Shown: positions 10,694-39,179 of the stretch, one piece after another
Layout: every line of letters starts with the position of its first letter
Position numbering within the stretch: position 1 is the stretch's first letter
Assembly: GCA_902728285.1 (NCBI GenBank)
Contig: CACVBU010001294.1
Coordinates: 1,465,536-1,529,535, forward strand
Length of the DNA: 64,000 nucleotides
From: Clytia hemisphaerica
Lineage: Eukaryota > Cnidaria > Hydrozoa > Leptothecata > Clytiidae
Direction: 5' to 3'
The notes under the pieces: model-generated
Databases searched by the model: none
What the model was told of the DNA's origin: nothing
What the model saw: the letters and a program-made list of their open reading frames with translations, nothing else
Made by a program: the position numbers and the translations under genes

Positions 10694-13600
10694 TTATTCG
10701 CTTACAGACGTGCTACCATTTTCTTCGACGACCCCGGTATCAGCTCCAGAATCGTCCCCGGGCTCCATTTCGTCGTCATCAAAGCCGAGATCACGATCCT
10801 GTGCTGCTAGCTGACGAAACATTCTCATTGGCATAGGTAGATTGAATCCAGGTGCTTGGGACTGTTGTTCCTAAACACAAAGATATTTAAAATTGACACA
10901 CTTATTCGTTGTCTTCAACCCCAAAGGAAAATTGACTATGACAAAGGAACTAATCAATCAATGACAAACGAAATGCTAGAGAAGATTAGGGTACAGCGTG
11001 TTCGGAAAAAAATCGGAACATCAAGATTGACACAGCCAATAGGAGAACTTTTGCTTTCTTCTAACAAGCGAACGTTTACTAAGTAAACTGTGTTTATGGG
11101 GATAAATTTTCGCGAATCAGCCAAAACAACTTATTCATTAGAAAATAATTTCTAAATTTATAGAATTTCTGAATGTAGAGCTCATTCTCGAAAATCTCCC
11201 AATTTTCTGGAAGTAAAACGTTTTGATGATTACGTAAACATCCTGAACTATCTACTAAATATAATTTTTCGTGTAACCCTTCCAGCATCATTAGCAGGTT
11301 TATTGTTAATCTGCTTCAGGAACAAGGAATCAATAAAATAATGTTCAGGGTTCAGTTTAAATTTTTTCCTTTTACATAACAACGTCAATTTTTTAATGAG
11401 AAAATTTTTTATTCACCTCGTTACGTTCGGGTACCAAAGCATCCAACGTTTTCTCAATCAACATCAATCTAAAAAATTGAAGAGAGACAAATTTGTTTGT
11501 TGTGGACCCGACATCTAAAAAATCAGTACATCTAAAAGTTTCGCTCTTCTTAATCCAAAGACAATTAGTAAAGTATCTACACGATTTAATAAGTGTATTA
11601 AAAATTGTCTGCTTTTTAGATCAACTTACTTTGATTTGATACCACCACCAGGTGGAAGGTTTGGGAAGTTACAATTCTGTAATGTGTCGCAAACCACATT
11701 CAATCGTGTGTCTTGGCCGTGTTCTTGTACCAGTTCTTATGTAAAAATGAATAGGGAAATCAATGGAGCATTGATGGGCTAGTCAAAAGGTGTAGATGTA
11801 GGTGTAGTTTATTGTCAGGTCAGTCGCGAAATGCTATATATGTTCTTCTAATGGCGTTTTATAGATTTATTCTTCAATCAAAATTTTCATATATTCTTGA
11901 TAAATAATGGGAACTTTTATAAAAAGGCCTGTTTCAAAATTGTTTTCGCGGAATATTCGCGGGAAAGTTAAATTTCATGATTCAAACAAAATAATTTGTT
12001 CTGTGACTGATCATTTAATTTGTGAAGTTTGCTCTTGGATCTCATTCGAAAAATCATGAACGTTTTTGGGCGCAAAGTCTCTGAAGCTGAAGGCTCAAAA
12101 TCTTGTACAAAATGTGTAAAATGTGTAAAAAATTCAACATCTTGCGTGAAGCGTTTACTCGCTCAAACCAAAGAACAACATTTTAAATCAAAAATTGAGA
12201 AAGAAAAAATGATGGCTTTTGTGCCTTTTTAGCTTTTAATTTGAATAGTACAAGTCTACACTTTTAACAGCCGTTGTTTGTTGGTTTTTCTAGTTTAAGA
12301 AGGCTTTCAAGTACTTTTTTCCTATAAACCGTCAATAATTAAATTAGTGAGAAACTTACTTTCGATCTCTTCTCTGATGCTTGCATTAAGTGCAGCTTCC
12401 TAAAAACAAAAAAGTCAATAATCATTCATTAAAATCAGTCATTGTTTTAAACAGAGTGAATTAACAGTAAAAAAAACAATACTCAACACCTAGTTTCCAA
12501 AGACGGAATGATATTTTAGTACTTCTCATTTTATCATTAACTTAACCATGCACTCATCCTACCTTTTCAACAGCTTCCTCAGAAACCTTTGGCGCATTAG
12601 GAAAAGTGATAAGGATTGCACTCATGTTATCTCGACTGCCCTGTAAGGAAAAGATATCATAATTTCTTTGTCAAACACTGGAAATTGATTTAAAAAACTG
12701 TACCCTTCTATACACCATACAAAATAGTTTTTGCCAGGGACAATTTCCAAGAAAACTTCTTTTAGCAGCATAATGTGAAATAACTATTGAAAATTGAATC
12801 ACCTATATCACCGTCAGCACCTTGGGCCTACCCAATTTCCCCAATTTTCCCTCACATGACCCAAAAGAAGGCTCTTCAACTTGCGAAATGAACCTCTGCC
12901 AGGCCATATTTTAGAAAGGCAGGGCAGCCCCGTTAGTGGCCAGGATGGAATTAGTGAACAGTACGCCGAATATATTTGGATTGAGGCAGAAATAACTTTT
13001 GGCATAAGGAGAAAGATATAAAGTAAGATATCGGCATAAGTCAAAGTTTTTCAAGACAAGAGGAGCACCCTAATTCTAACATCTGATTTCACTACGCCAG
13101 GTTTTTAAAAGCGCATCTATCACGCTCTCTGCCTCTCCCTTGACTGTCATATAACGATGTAGAGTACTGCCCCCCAAACCCCCCTGCAATTTCCACAAGC
13201 GGAACTTTTTTTGGCGTAGACCTCAGCTTAGATAAATAACAATTCGGCGTGAACTTTACATCGTTTCCAGACTGGGTTGGTGGCTATATAAAGGGCACTT
13301 TTTCTTTTGTTTTTCCTGGTTTTTCTGCTAAAAAGGCCTGCAAGAGGGAATTGAACCATAAGGGCTTGTGCAGCAACCAAGGTTAATGAACACTATACTA
13401 AAGCAACTTTTAAAGATCACTTTCATAGAATGCAGAGGAATAATGTGCCCAGCATTATACAGGGGGGGGGAGGTCCAAGGAAAATAGCAACCAGCTAAAT
13501 TTCAAAAACGTAGCCCCACCTTCACAAAGCAAAACATCAAAGAAATTTTGCATGCAAATTCTCAATAGATTCAATGAGCTGCAGGCAAATTTTTTTTATC

Positions 13601-14904
13601 TTCATATTCATATTCCTAAAAATTGTTGGATTATTTTTCAGTGGTATATGTACCGTAAGTTGGTATAATCTCGACATCCGCCTTATAATTTCGACACCCT
13701 TCTTTAGAGATAGGAATAATATGAAAGTTAAAATCAGTGATTGAAAAAAGATTTATCATCCCTTATCACTAAGCAAAGAAAAATAATTTCGACATTTTTT
13801 TTATTTTTCAGCTCTAGAAAAGGATGTCGAATTTGATGTCGACATTTAGACCAAGTTACGGTAATATCTAAGAATTGAAGAATTTTTTGAAAAATGGCAA
13901 GCAAAAGTCAGAACAAAGATTAAAGCAAAGTAGACTTTAATTTGACATGTTTTACATTGACTTGAGGTTTTTGTTCAGGGCCATTAATTTTTTAATAAAT
14001 GCGCTAAAACAGTACATACTTTTCCAAGGCAAGTCTCCAGCAGCTCTTCCAGAATGATGTTTAAGTCAGAATGCACTAGAAGTCTTGATGTAATGTAATC
14101 AACGATTTCCTGATTGCTCATAACATCCCAAACACCATCACAGGCAACCAGAAGAAATTCATCATCGTTGCTCCTCTCAATAATATCTAGCTCAGGTTCT
14201 GCAGAAACAAGCTGTTCTGTTGGTGGTAGATTAGGGGAATTTTTATAATCATAATCTCCAAGAGCTCGTGAAACAGCTAAACTACCATTCACACGTTGGA
14301 TCATGACACTGCCTCCTGCATTTTCTATTCTTCTTTTTTCTTCTTCGTTGTACGGTTTATGATCAGATGTGGCAAATTTTATACTACTTTTACTACATAA
14401 TAAAGCTCTTGAGTCCCCACAATTCGCAAAAATAACTTTACTAGGAGTAACAAAAGAAGCAACTGCTGTTGTCCCACTTTTGATACCTTTTGTTGAATAT
14501 TCAGGTAAGTTTTTCATGTCTGAGTCTATTTGCAAAAAGCCTTCTTTAACTTTTACCTTCAATTTTTCTAATATTTCAGGAGTATTCAATGCTTCATCCA
14601 GCTTGGAAGGATCACCATTTTGACTGTCTATACCTAATTCTTTCAATTCTGTATTCCAAAGTGCAAGAATATTTTTTATCAAATGTTCCGATGAATATTT
14701 GCTAACAAAATCACCAGCATGTCCATCAAAAACTGCAAAAAATGAAGTATTCTTCAGTGCATTGCTTAGTCCAATTTTTACAGAGTGTGCATCTTCCATT
14801 TCTATTCGCCATCCTTGCATGGCACATAAACTGTAACGCAAGCCATTCCCCTCTCCAGAATCATATTCTTTTTCCTTCTTCGGTTTGTCAAGGAAAACTC
14901 CCAT
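10694..14904 (-). CDS. PPM1A/B: PPM1A/PPM1B-like metal-dependent Ser/Thr phosphatase (PP2C)
   Basis: Read on the minus strand, six exons join in phase: 14904-14020, 12640-12563, 12399-12360, 11735-11630, 11468-11417 and 10870-10694, giving 445 aa. The N-terminus [14 protein letters not shown] matches the PPM1A/B start, so I choose 14904 over an upstream ATG at 14934; Gly2 is a likely myristoylation site. PP2C metal-binding motifs are in order: [34 protein letters not shown] and, on exon 2, GSRDNMSAI. The PPM1A/B-specific helical C-terminal domain follows ([23 protein letters not shown]), then an acidic tail [10 protein letters not shown] that ends TSVSE. Family members dephosphorylate stress-kinase, CDK and SMAD targets in cytosol and nucleus. 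Assignment to A or B is not possible here. The first exon is unusually large (295 codons). Confidence 0.95.
13651..13863. mobile_element. MITE, TA site, TIR CCGTAA(G/C)TTGGT
   Basis: The left end is TA-CCGTAAGTTGGTATAATCTCG. The right end is TTTAGACCAAGTTACGG-TA, its approximate inverted copy. Inside, TCGACATC and GATGTCGA words are also arranged in inverted order. The element lies within the first PPM1 intron. Confidence 0.75.
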
Positions 14905-15250
14905 AGTGTTGTATGGGCTCAAAACAGGGCACAATTTTAGTCACAAAGCTCTAAACATAGTTCATTTGAATAACATTATTGAATAAAAAATCTGTTCCTC
15001 AGTAAATATATGAAACAAAATCTTGAAAATGTTACTTCCCTTTCAGCATTCAGACCAGCGCGTTTTAGCGTTCTTCTGCTCCACCATGTTCCATTAAACA
15101 TGACGTAAGCTTTCATTTCGAATTGAAAATGGCGGCCTGGCTGCGAGAAAAAACATCAAACTTTTTCTCGCCCGTCCGTATTTTAATTTTACTCTTCCGA
15201 AAGCATCCACCGAAGGGGGACTTCAAAATATCTGTTCTGAAGGCACGTTC

Positions 15251-15885
15251 CAGCTGGATATGGCGGTCTGTTCTTAGCGAACTAAAGAGAAAAGTCTGCT
15301 GGAAAAAAGTGGTCTGTTCTACTGAAGATTGGGACCAGCTGGAAAAATATGGTCTGTTCTACTGAAGATTGGGACCAGCTGGAAAAATATGATCTGTTCT
15401 ACTGAAGATTGGGACCAGCTGGAAGAATATGATCTGTTCTTATGAAAAAATAGTTTGATATCTTATATTTATAAATAAGGTGTCTAAGAATTTCCTATCT
15501 GTTCTGTGAGGGAATTTCAAAGAAGTCCTGAATGTGGTTGCCTGGAGTGGCAGCTGGAAATTCTCCATCTGTTCTACAAAACATCTGGAAATTGTGGATC
15601 TGTTCGAACTGTTAGCTGAAAATTAAGTTTCTGTTCTTAAAAGTCCTTCAATGTCAAGCTGGAATTTAGCGATCTGTTCTTATAAGATTATGTCAGCCCT
15701 GGTAGATAAGAACAGTTAACTCACGTAAAATCAATCGCCTGGTAATTTCGTATCTGTTCTGAAAGTTTTTTTACCTCCTAGCTGGAAAAATATAACTGTT
15801 ATGAAGTAAAAATTTCTCCCCTGGAAAACGAGGAACTGTTCTTAATTTTGTGGAAATCCTTCCAGCTGGCAAATCAGAACAGATA
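15251..15885. repeat. Array of CAGCTGGAAAAATATGATCTGTTCT units
   Basis: About twelve direct copies of a 25-base core begin CAGCTGGAA and end CTGTTCT. The first ones (about 15296, 15336, 15376, 15416) are strictly tandem with a 40-bp period and share the spacer ACTGAAGATTGGGAC. Later copies (about 15551, 15582, 15613, 15655 and on to about 15820) keep the core but have unrelated, unequal spacers. The last copy, near 15862, is inverted (CCAGCTGGCAAATCAGAACAG). The array starts about 350 bases upstream of the PPM1 start codon. Confidence 0.85.
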
Positions 15886-16348
15886 TTTGCAAATTTTAGG
15901 TCGGTGGCTGCTTCTGCTCTTCTTCCCGTATTCTTTCTTACGGACCCGATCAAAACTACAAAATTTTCACAATTTATTGCACAGAGTATTATTTCTCCTA
16001 TAAGAAACTTTTTGCCAGAGCCAAGATCATTGGGACGATAGTTTTTACAAGCTCTTATTTGATTTGGTTGGTCGTTAACCAGTAATAAAACAATTTTGTT
16101 ATTTTTTCTAAAGAACGCGTCATTTTTATTACTTCAAATGACCAATTATTAAAGTATCTTATAAAAACTCCATTTCATCTGAGATCATTCTCAGTCTTGT
16201 TCTGTTGCTGGCCATAGCGATTTTTTACCCGGAGGAGGCTTTAGAGAAAAGAGTTACGGGAACGTGCTGTTTCGAAAAACCTCAAAATAAAATTTTCTCT
16301 CGTGTAAGCTTAAGCTGCCATTCTTAAAATCTTTCTCAGAATGTCAGT

Positions 16349-16716
16349 ACACGTTTTTTTTTATTAGAACACCTAAAATTTGGCTGAGCCTGGATGTTCT
16401 TATTTTTTTAGCAATTTTCAGCCTGAAATGTTCTTAAATACGTTCTTAATTTTTCAGACTACTCTAAATCGACAATACCATGCAAAATAAAGAGCACTTA
16501 AAATTGGTAAAATTTGGACAATATTTGACTATCTCGATTTAGAAAATCCATTCCTAAGTCCCGTTAAAACTGCTTGAAAAGAGGAAAAAATTGTAGTTTC
16601 TTGTCATTTTTTTCCAAACTGAGGCTGGACATGTTCTTACGATGTTCTTAATTTTTCGACGAATTTCAGCCTCAATGTTCTTATAAACTGGGTTCTAATA
16701 AAAGAAAAAACGTGTA
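16349..16716. mobile_element. MITE, TA site, TIR CACGTTTTTT..TTATTAGAAC
   Basis: The left end is TA-CACGTTTTTTTTTATTAGAAC. The right end is GTTCTAATAAAAGAAAAAACGTG-TA. The interior repeats GAGCCTGGATGTTCTTA, GAGGCTGGACATGTTCTTA and TTCTTAATTTTTC in both orientations. No open frame of note. Confidence 0.8.
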
Positions 16717-17467
16717 TTATTTAGAGGTGGCTCTGCATGGACACGTTCACACGTTTGGTCTTGTTTTTCGATCCTTGCAGCACACGTCCGTTGTATTTCC
16801 AACAGTGGCTTTAATAAAGGTTAACTGGAGATACGTTTAAAAATGTCCACATACATGACGGAATGTTGCTGGCGTTTATCCTGAATTGAGTTTAAATTTC
16901 AAATGTTTAATCAAAGAAACTTTTGAATTGAAGATAATGGAATGTGACTAAAGTAACCGAAATAGAAATAGGCAGTATGCTGTAGCGTCATCATGGTATT
17001 TTTAATGCCATAAGAAACAGTTGAAACCAATAAGAAAGGAAAAGAGCTTTCAAAAAGAGAGATGAGGTAACAGGGAAATAAAACAAGCAGCAAAGAATGT
17101 TTTCATTGATAACTCAAGAGTTGTTTTCTGTTGTTTTTTTTCGATATATTTTTTTTGCTATAACAAGTATACAACCTTTTTTAAATGTCTCAAAATATTT
17201 ACAAAGCAAAAAAAGGAGTTGTTAAAATCATTCCCCTTGGATTATGTAAGTTCGAAAAAATCCATCAGAGACATAAGAATAAAAAACTATTTTTGTAGGT
17301 TAACAGTTTTATAAGTATGTGTATGAGAGTGTAGTCAGCGCTGAAGGCTCAACTCTTTCAACGTGCCATCAAAACTCTCTAACTTCACTTTGTTTTGAGG
17401 AAAGATCCTCGACGTCAGCAAATTACGTCAGAAAACAACGTCTTATTATGGCAACCATGACAATCTC

Positions 17468-33730
<16,263 letters not shown>

Positions 33731-35600
33731 CTAAAATAAGAAAGAAGTCATAAATGAAAAAAACTACACACAGAAGCATAAAAAGCCTCTAAATTCATTT
33801 ATTAATTTATTTAAAAGTTTGCTTTAAAATTTAGAATTTGGGATAAAGGGCAGGGTAAAGATAGTGGAAAAGGATGATTCTTTAATTTGAGTTCATAAAA
33901 CTCGAGAAAATTCACTTCAAAGAGGGGGACTTTTTTCTGCAACACCTGGTTTAATAATCATACATTAATGTGTCATTGTTTTAAATCTGGAGTTATAAAT
34001 TATTCAACATAACATCAAGATTAGTAAAAGGTCTTTTGATATTTGTGAGTGCACTCTTATTATAGTTTTGATAGACCTTTTGCAGGATGCAATGTCATGT
34101 TGAGTGTTTAAAAACTCTGGCATCACAACAATAAACCACAAAAGCATAATTAGGAAACGTGTGTGCAAAATATTTTTTATTGATGCTGGAGCCAGAGCCA
34201 CGTAAAATATTTGTTGTTGTTATTCCTGTCAGAGATACAAAGTCATTTGGGGTTACATAAATGAGGGAAAGGCAACACTCAACAGGTCAAAAGCAAAAAA
34301 AGCTCTGTGAAATGATTATTTCCAAACTTCTTGATCATGCCATATTTAATTACCTTAAAAACCCCCTCAATTTTTAGGTAATTTTTGTGTAACTATGGGA
34401 AAGCATCCTCTTGCTAAGAAGGCTTGATATCAAAACAAAACCACTAAAAGGTTTTAAAAATAACTGAACAAGCTTGACCTAGATTTGTTTGTTAATGTTG
34501 TTTAGCTTGTACCCATTGAAACGCGGAGTATGCTTGAGTTTTAAATTATCTAAGATGACATTGTGATTAGGAAAAGACCTATTTCTACTGTTCCTGTAGC
34601 TATAATCTCTTGACCATGCATTTTTGTATGGGTATTCTGCAATTTTACCTGACTATTATTATCCGTGGAAATTTTACAATGAAATTTAAATTTTTTTTTA
34701 CAATTTTCAGCAAACTAGAAAATTGGGAAGCTTTTTAATTCCAAGAATCAGAAATGAGATCAGGAAAATTTCTACAATAAGGCTGCTGTCACAAATAACT
34801 TGTGTTCACGTCATCCAACAGACTGATAATTTTTCTTGCTTTTCCGACTCTTTTGAGTCAGAAAGTCACAAAATTGTGGGAATAAAAAAGATTTGTTTAA
34901 AACCACCTCATTGTTTGTTGAGTATTATTTCATTTATTGAAAAATACACATTTCAACATTAATCTTAAAATCTCTTTTATTGTTTAAGTATCTCCGGGGC
35001 TCAATGTTGAATAGAAAATAAGCGAGCAGAATCGGCCTTGCAAGTGGGTCGGACAAAATGTCCGATCAGGGTTGCTTTAGCTTGAAAATTATGGTTTTTG
35101 GGTCAGACAACGAGCAATTTGGGTTGGACAATGTCTGATGTCCGACTGTTATTTCAAGCCCTGGGGATTGACAAAACCTGGAGAAAACCTTTTCCGTACA
35201 TATTATGTAGCTGAAGAATCTTAAGACACAGTATTTAAAGTGAAACAAGATGGTGGAAATTTGTGATTGGAGGTTTTTGTAATTGGACAGCATGACAAAG
35301 GTTTGTTATAAATTAGCATAGCAGAGACAAATCAGGAGGTAGGGTAAATTGCGTTTTGACTTCAGTGATTTTTGAAGCAATAGGAGTTCGATTTTTTCAG
35401 TTTGGAGTAAAAAAATTGATTAGTTTGATCATGGAGGTAATAAAAATATAGATGGAGATACCACTCCTACTATTCTATTTTATTGCATCGTTGATAGCAA
35501 ACTGTTGCTTTGTTGCTTTGGGAAAAAGCCATTAATTTTGCTTTCGCTCATGGGAATACTTGAGTCAAAGAGAATTTGAATAAAATCACACATTTTTTAT
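33731..35600. other. Upstream region of the poly(A) polymerase gene
   Basis: This stretch should contain the missing first coding exon, the 5' UTR and the promoter of the poly(A) polymerase gene on the minus strand. I could not single out an ATG followed by a GT donor that leaves the required two-base split codon. No other gene is supported. Confidence 0.4.
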
Positions 35601-35612
35601 TTGTTCATTGTA

Positions 35613-37142
35613 CTCTAGGGGCTGAGTTAGGTCCCATATGCACATCGGCGTATAGTCATTTTTTCTTTTGATCATGAAAGTATAGTCCTTGAAGAGTCAG
35701 AAAACGTCTGTGGCGTTATTTGGATCACGCTCAAATTTCCATAATGGCGGATTTTAGATTTTCAACCCCTTTTAGCCCTCTTGCTTGAAAAAAGTTTTTT
35801 TTTGACTTTAAACATAGACATATTATATATCAATCGATCACAAATTTTATGCTGATCAAGAAAAAGGTCACAATCATGGTATGAAAATTTCCTTATCTGG
35901 AGATATAAAGCACTTTCGATTTCGATTTTTTGAAATGACTACTTTTGGTTCCAGATTTGCGTGGCTGTAACATTTGATTGGCTTACTTTATTTACTTGAA
36001 ATTTTCGGAGGGTCTTGCCTACCGTTCAAATAATAAAATTCAGAAAAATTTATTTTCTACATGAATTTCGAAATCCATAATGGCGGATTCAAAATTTTCT
36101 TTCGTCACCTGGGCTCTTAGGCTCTGCCAGGCTAAGAAAAATATTTTTTTGAGCTTAAAACCCAGCATATTATATACCAATCGATCAGAAATTTTATGCT
36201 GATTAAGAAAAAAGTCAGAACCATGGTCTGAAAATTTCATTATCAAGAGATACGAAGTACTTACCTTTTCTAAGTTTTGAAAACGAAAGTACTTCATAAC
36301 TCGAGATAACAAAGTTTTCAGACCATGGTTTTGACCTTTTTCTTAATTAGCATAAAATTTCTGATCAATTGGTATATAATATGCAGGGTTTTAGGCTCAA
36401 AAAATATTTTTCTTAGGCTAAGTCAGAACCATGGTCTGAAAATTTCATTATCAAGAGATACGAAGTACTTACGTTTTCTAAGTTTTGAAAACGAAAGTAC
36501 TTCATAACTCGAGATAACAAAGTTTTCAGACCATGGTTTTGACCTTTTTCTTAATCAGCATAAAATTTCTGATTGATTGGTATATAATATGCAGGGTTTT
36601 AGGCTCAAAAAATATTTTTCTTATGCTAGCAGAGCCTAAGAGCCCAGGTGACGAAAGAAAATTTTGAATCCGTCATTATGGACTTCGAAATTCATGTAGA
36701 AAATAACTTTTTCTGAATTTTATTATTTGAACGGTAGGCAAGACCCTCCGAAAATTTCAAGTAAATTAAGTAAGCCAATAAATGTTACAGCCACGCAAAT
36801 CTGGAACCAAAAGTAGTCATTTCAAAAAATCGAAATCGAAAGTGCTTCATATCTCCAGATAACGAAATTTTCAGACCATGATTCTGACCTTTTTCTTAAT
36901 CAGCATAAAATTTGTGATTGATTGGTATATAATATGTCTATGTTTAAAGTCAAAAAATTTTTTTTTTTTAGCAAGAGGGCTAAAAGGGGTTGAAAATCTA
37001 AAATCCATCATTATGGAAATTTGAGCCTGATCCAAATAACGCCACACACGTTTTCTGACTCTTCAAGGATTATACTTTCATGATCAAAAGAAAAAATGAC
37101 TATACGCCGATGTGCATACGGGACCTAACTCAGCCCCTAGAG
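35613..37142. mobile_element. Fold-back element: 1.5-kb near-perfect palindrome
   Basis: The two ends, CTCTAGGGGCTGAGTTAGGT and its inverse ACCTAACTCAGCCCCTAGAG, are flanked by TA (35611-35612, 37143-37144). The arms are complementary for most of their length, for example CGCCGATGTGCATA at 37105-37120 against TATGCACATCGGCG on the left. Near the centre a block of about 210 bases (CAGAACCATGGTCTGAAAAT to TCTTAGGCT) is itself palindromic and repeated at about 36208 and 36424. No transposase frame. Confidence 0.9.
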
Positions 37143-37149
37143 TATTGTG

Positions 37150-38400
37150 TGATGACAGTTTTGTTGATAAAACATAAGAAAACCTTGCAAGAATAAGCAC
37201 AGAACATCAAATATGAAATGTTCGCTGCTCAGGGAATCCTCAGCAAATTTTGTCATTTTTTACATATTTAATAATGCCAATCTTTCAACTATATTCTATC
37301 AAAATTTTGAGGCAGCTGCTATTTTAGATCTAAAGATATTTCTAGCAAAGAACCTTCCACAAACAACAAAGAATTCGCAAAATTTGAAGAAGTTTACCTA
37401 TTGAAAGTTTCCTGATAAAATAAAAACTTCTTTTAAAACTATAAAGAAATTATTACTCGAAAAAAATTCGCATTTTACCTAAAAATATGAGGTTTCGTTG
37501 GACAGAATAACTTTACTTTAGTTCTTATATTCTATATCTTGACTGATTTTTGCTATAAAGGATTGGTAATCAAAGGAGGCCAATTTGAAGGAAATTTCTA
37601 AAGAGTTTTATGACTTCTCTGGCAATTACAGAAAAGTTGTTACTCCATCTAACTTTTATTACCTCTATGGTTTGATGATATTAAAGGGACATAATTTTAG
37701 TACTGACGAAATTTGTAAACAAACTGTATATCGCTGTGTCAATTCAAGACAGCCTTAAGTCCATTTTTTCCATTTTGAGATAATTGACTTTAAAGGTTGA
37801 GATGTGTTGGACTTAAGGCTACACATTTTATGTCAATGCTTCATAGAAAATAAAATTTGCACTAAAATTTAGGACTTAAGGCTGTTTATGGTTGATATAT
37901 TATGGAACTTTCTAAATTCTTATTTTTTTTGAATTGCAAAATACACCTCTTTCCCATTAGAATTCTGTGGACTTGAGGCCGTTTTTGGAAAGCGTGCATG
38001 CTAAAATAGGGGGTTATGGTCTTCTGTCTTGAATTGACACGGCGATATGCAGTGGGATACAAAATCAAAACAAATGTCACATGTCAAAATAAAAAATAAA
38101 AACGAATATGGCTGATTTTGATTGTTTCAATTGTTTTACAAGTTTTTTCTGGATAGGTGATTTTAATTGTTCTCTTTAATGATATGTCGTTTGTGCAATG
38201 TTTACATTTTACCACTTTTATGTCCCTGTAAGTCCTCATATCTTCCTTCACTTGCAAAAACTTTATTGTGGCACGCGATCGCCATTTTGACAGTTCCCAG
38301 ACTTTTAAAGATTTACCGGGATTATATTATATTATATCCAGAATTAAACTTTAATCGTTCGATGAGGTTCGATTCTAGTTCGATTAGTTCAATTGTTTGA
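37150..38400. other. Gene-free stretch with GGACTTAAGGC motifs
   Basis: No exon is supported. Between about 37735 and 38045 the motif GACTTAAGGC(T) and GACTTGAGGCC recurs, and TCAATTCAAGACAG..CTTAAG at 37740 mirrors CTTGAATTGACACGGCGATA near 38030. An inverted-repeat element of about 310 bases is likely, with ends TATCGC(T)GTGTCAATTCAAGA and its inverse. Confidence 0.5.
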
Positions 38401-38417
38401 TTGTTTGACAAGTTCGA

Positions 38418-39177
38418 TTGATCGGGTCTGGTCTACAACTGGTCAACACAGAACTAGACAAAATTAGCAACTGGCTAGTCAATAACAAACTTTCTCTTAA
38501 CGTATCTAAATCTTGCTACCTTCTTTTCACAGGAGAACCAAAAGAATCATTTAACATCAAGCTCAATGATACAGAAGTCACAAGAATGGACACAGTCAAA
38601 TACCTCGGCGTCCATGGTTGATGACAAGTTAACAACATGGAAAGCTCAAGTCAATAACGTACTAGGTAAAGTAAAAACGGCAACTGGAATGCTGAAACTG
38701 GTACGCTACCTTGCTCCAAACACTGTCAATTGAATCTTGTACCACTGTTTCATTCAATCTCAAGTCCAGTATGGCCTAACTTCTTGGGGAGCACCTTCTA
38801 CCAGGGGCCTCGCCTCAATAATGAACTTAACTAATAAAATTATTAACAACATTAATAAACACACACAAGATGAAGCCGACATATTTATACCTTTAAACCT
38901 AAACAAACTGTACATTCTTCAATACTGCAAACTACTTTACTCTCATGTAATTGATAAAACTCCCCCGTCATCATTAACCAATCTCTTTAAACCATCCTGA
39001 TCACACCCATGATACAAGACACACAGGAAATCATGGCATTTTTAACATTCATCACTGTGATGCAATCTTACCAATCTCTTCTTATTCTCCACAATTCTGG
39101 AATAATTTTTATCCCCTAACCAGGGAAGTCTTCTACATCGAATCCTTCTGTTCTCGTGTAAACGTTGCCTCCTAAAT
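38418..39177 (+). pseudogene. 3' fragment of a non-LTR retrotransposon reverse transcriptase
   Basis: The reading begins inside the RT thumb region: LVNTELDKISNWLVNNKLSLN, KCSYL-like KSCYLLFTGEP and the conserved VKYLGV are visible at 38440-38615. A frame change near 38615 leads into LTWKAQVNNVLGKV. A stop at about 38731 precedes LYHCFIQSQVQYGLTSWG (38737 on). A further shift near 38997 continues into the typical C-terminal FWNNFYP / SFCSRV tail, ending near 39177. This is the usual layout of the C-terminal half of Jockey/CR1-like LINEs. At least three breaks make it non-functional. The 5' part is absent, as expected for a 5'-truncated insertion. Confidence 0.85.
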
Positions 39178-39179
39178 TC

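Noticed and set aside
14905..14934. Upstream ATG of the PP2C gene as start
   Set aside because: The internal [10 protein letters not shown] matches the conserved myristoylated PPM1A/B start; the extra ten residues have no counterpart.
15251..15885. CRISPR-like array (repeated core with varying spacers)
   Set aside because: Host DNA is eukaryotic, unit spacing is irregular, the core itself is degenerate, one copy is inverted and there are no cas genes.
34004..34201. Minus-strand frame MALAPASIKN... as the missing first exon of the poly(A) polymerase
   Set aside because: I see no donor site in the needed phase and no similarity to the family N-terminus.
38167..38400. Open frame of 77 codons before the LINE fragment
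   Set aside because: No similarity to any known domain and its C-terminal part is made of TTCGAT-rich repeat sequence.
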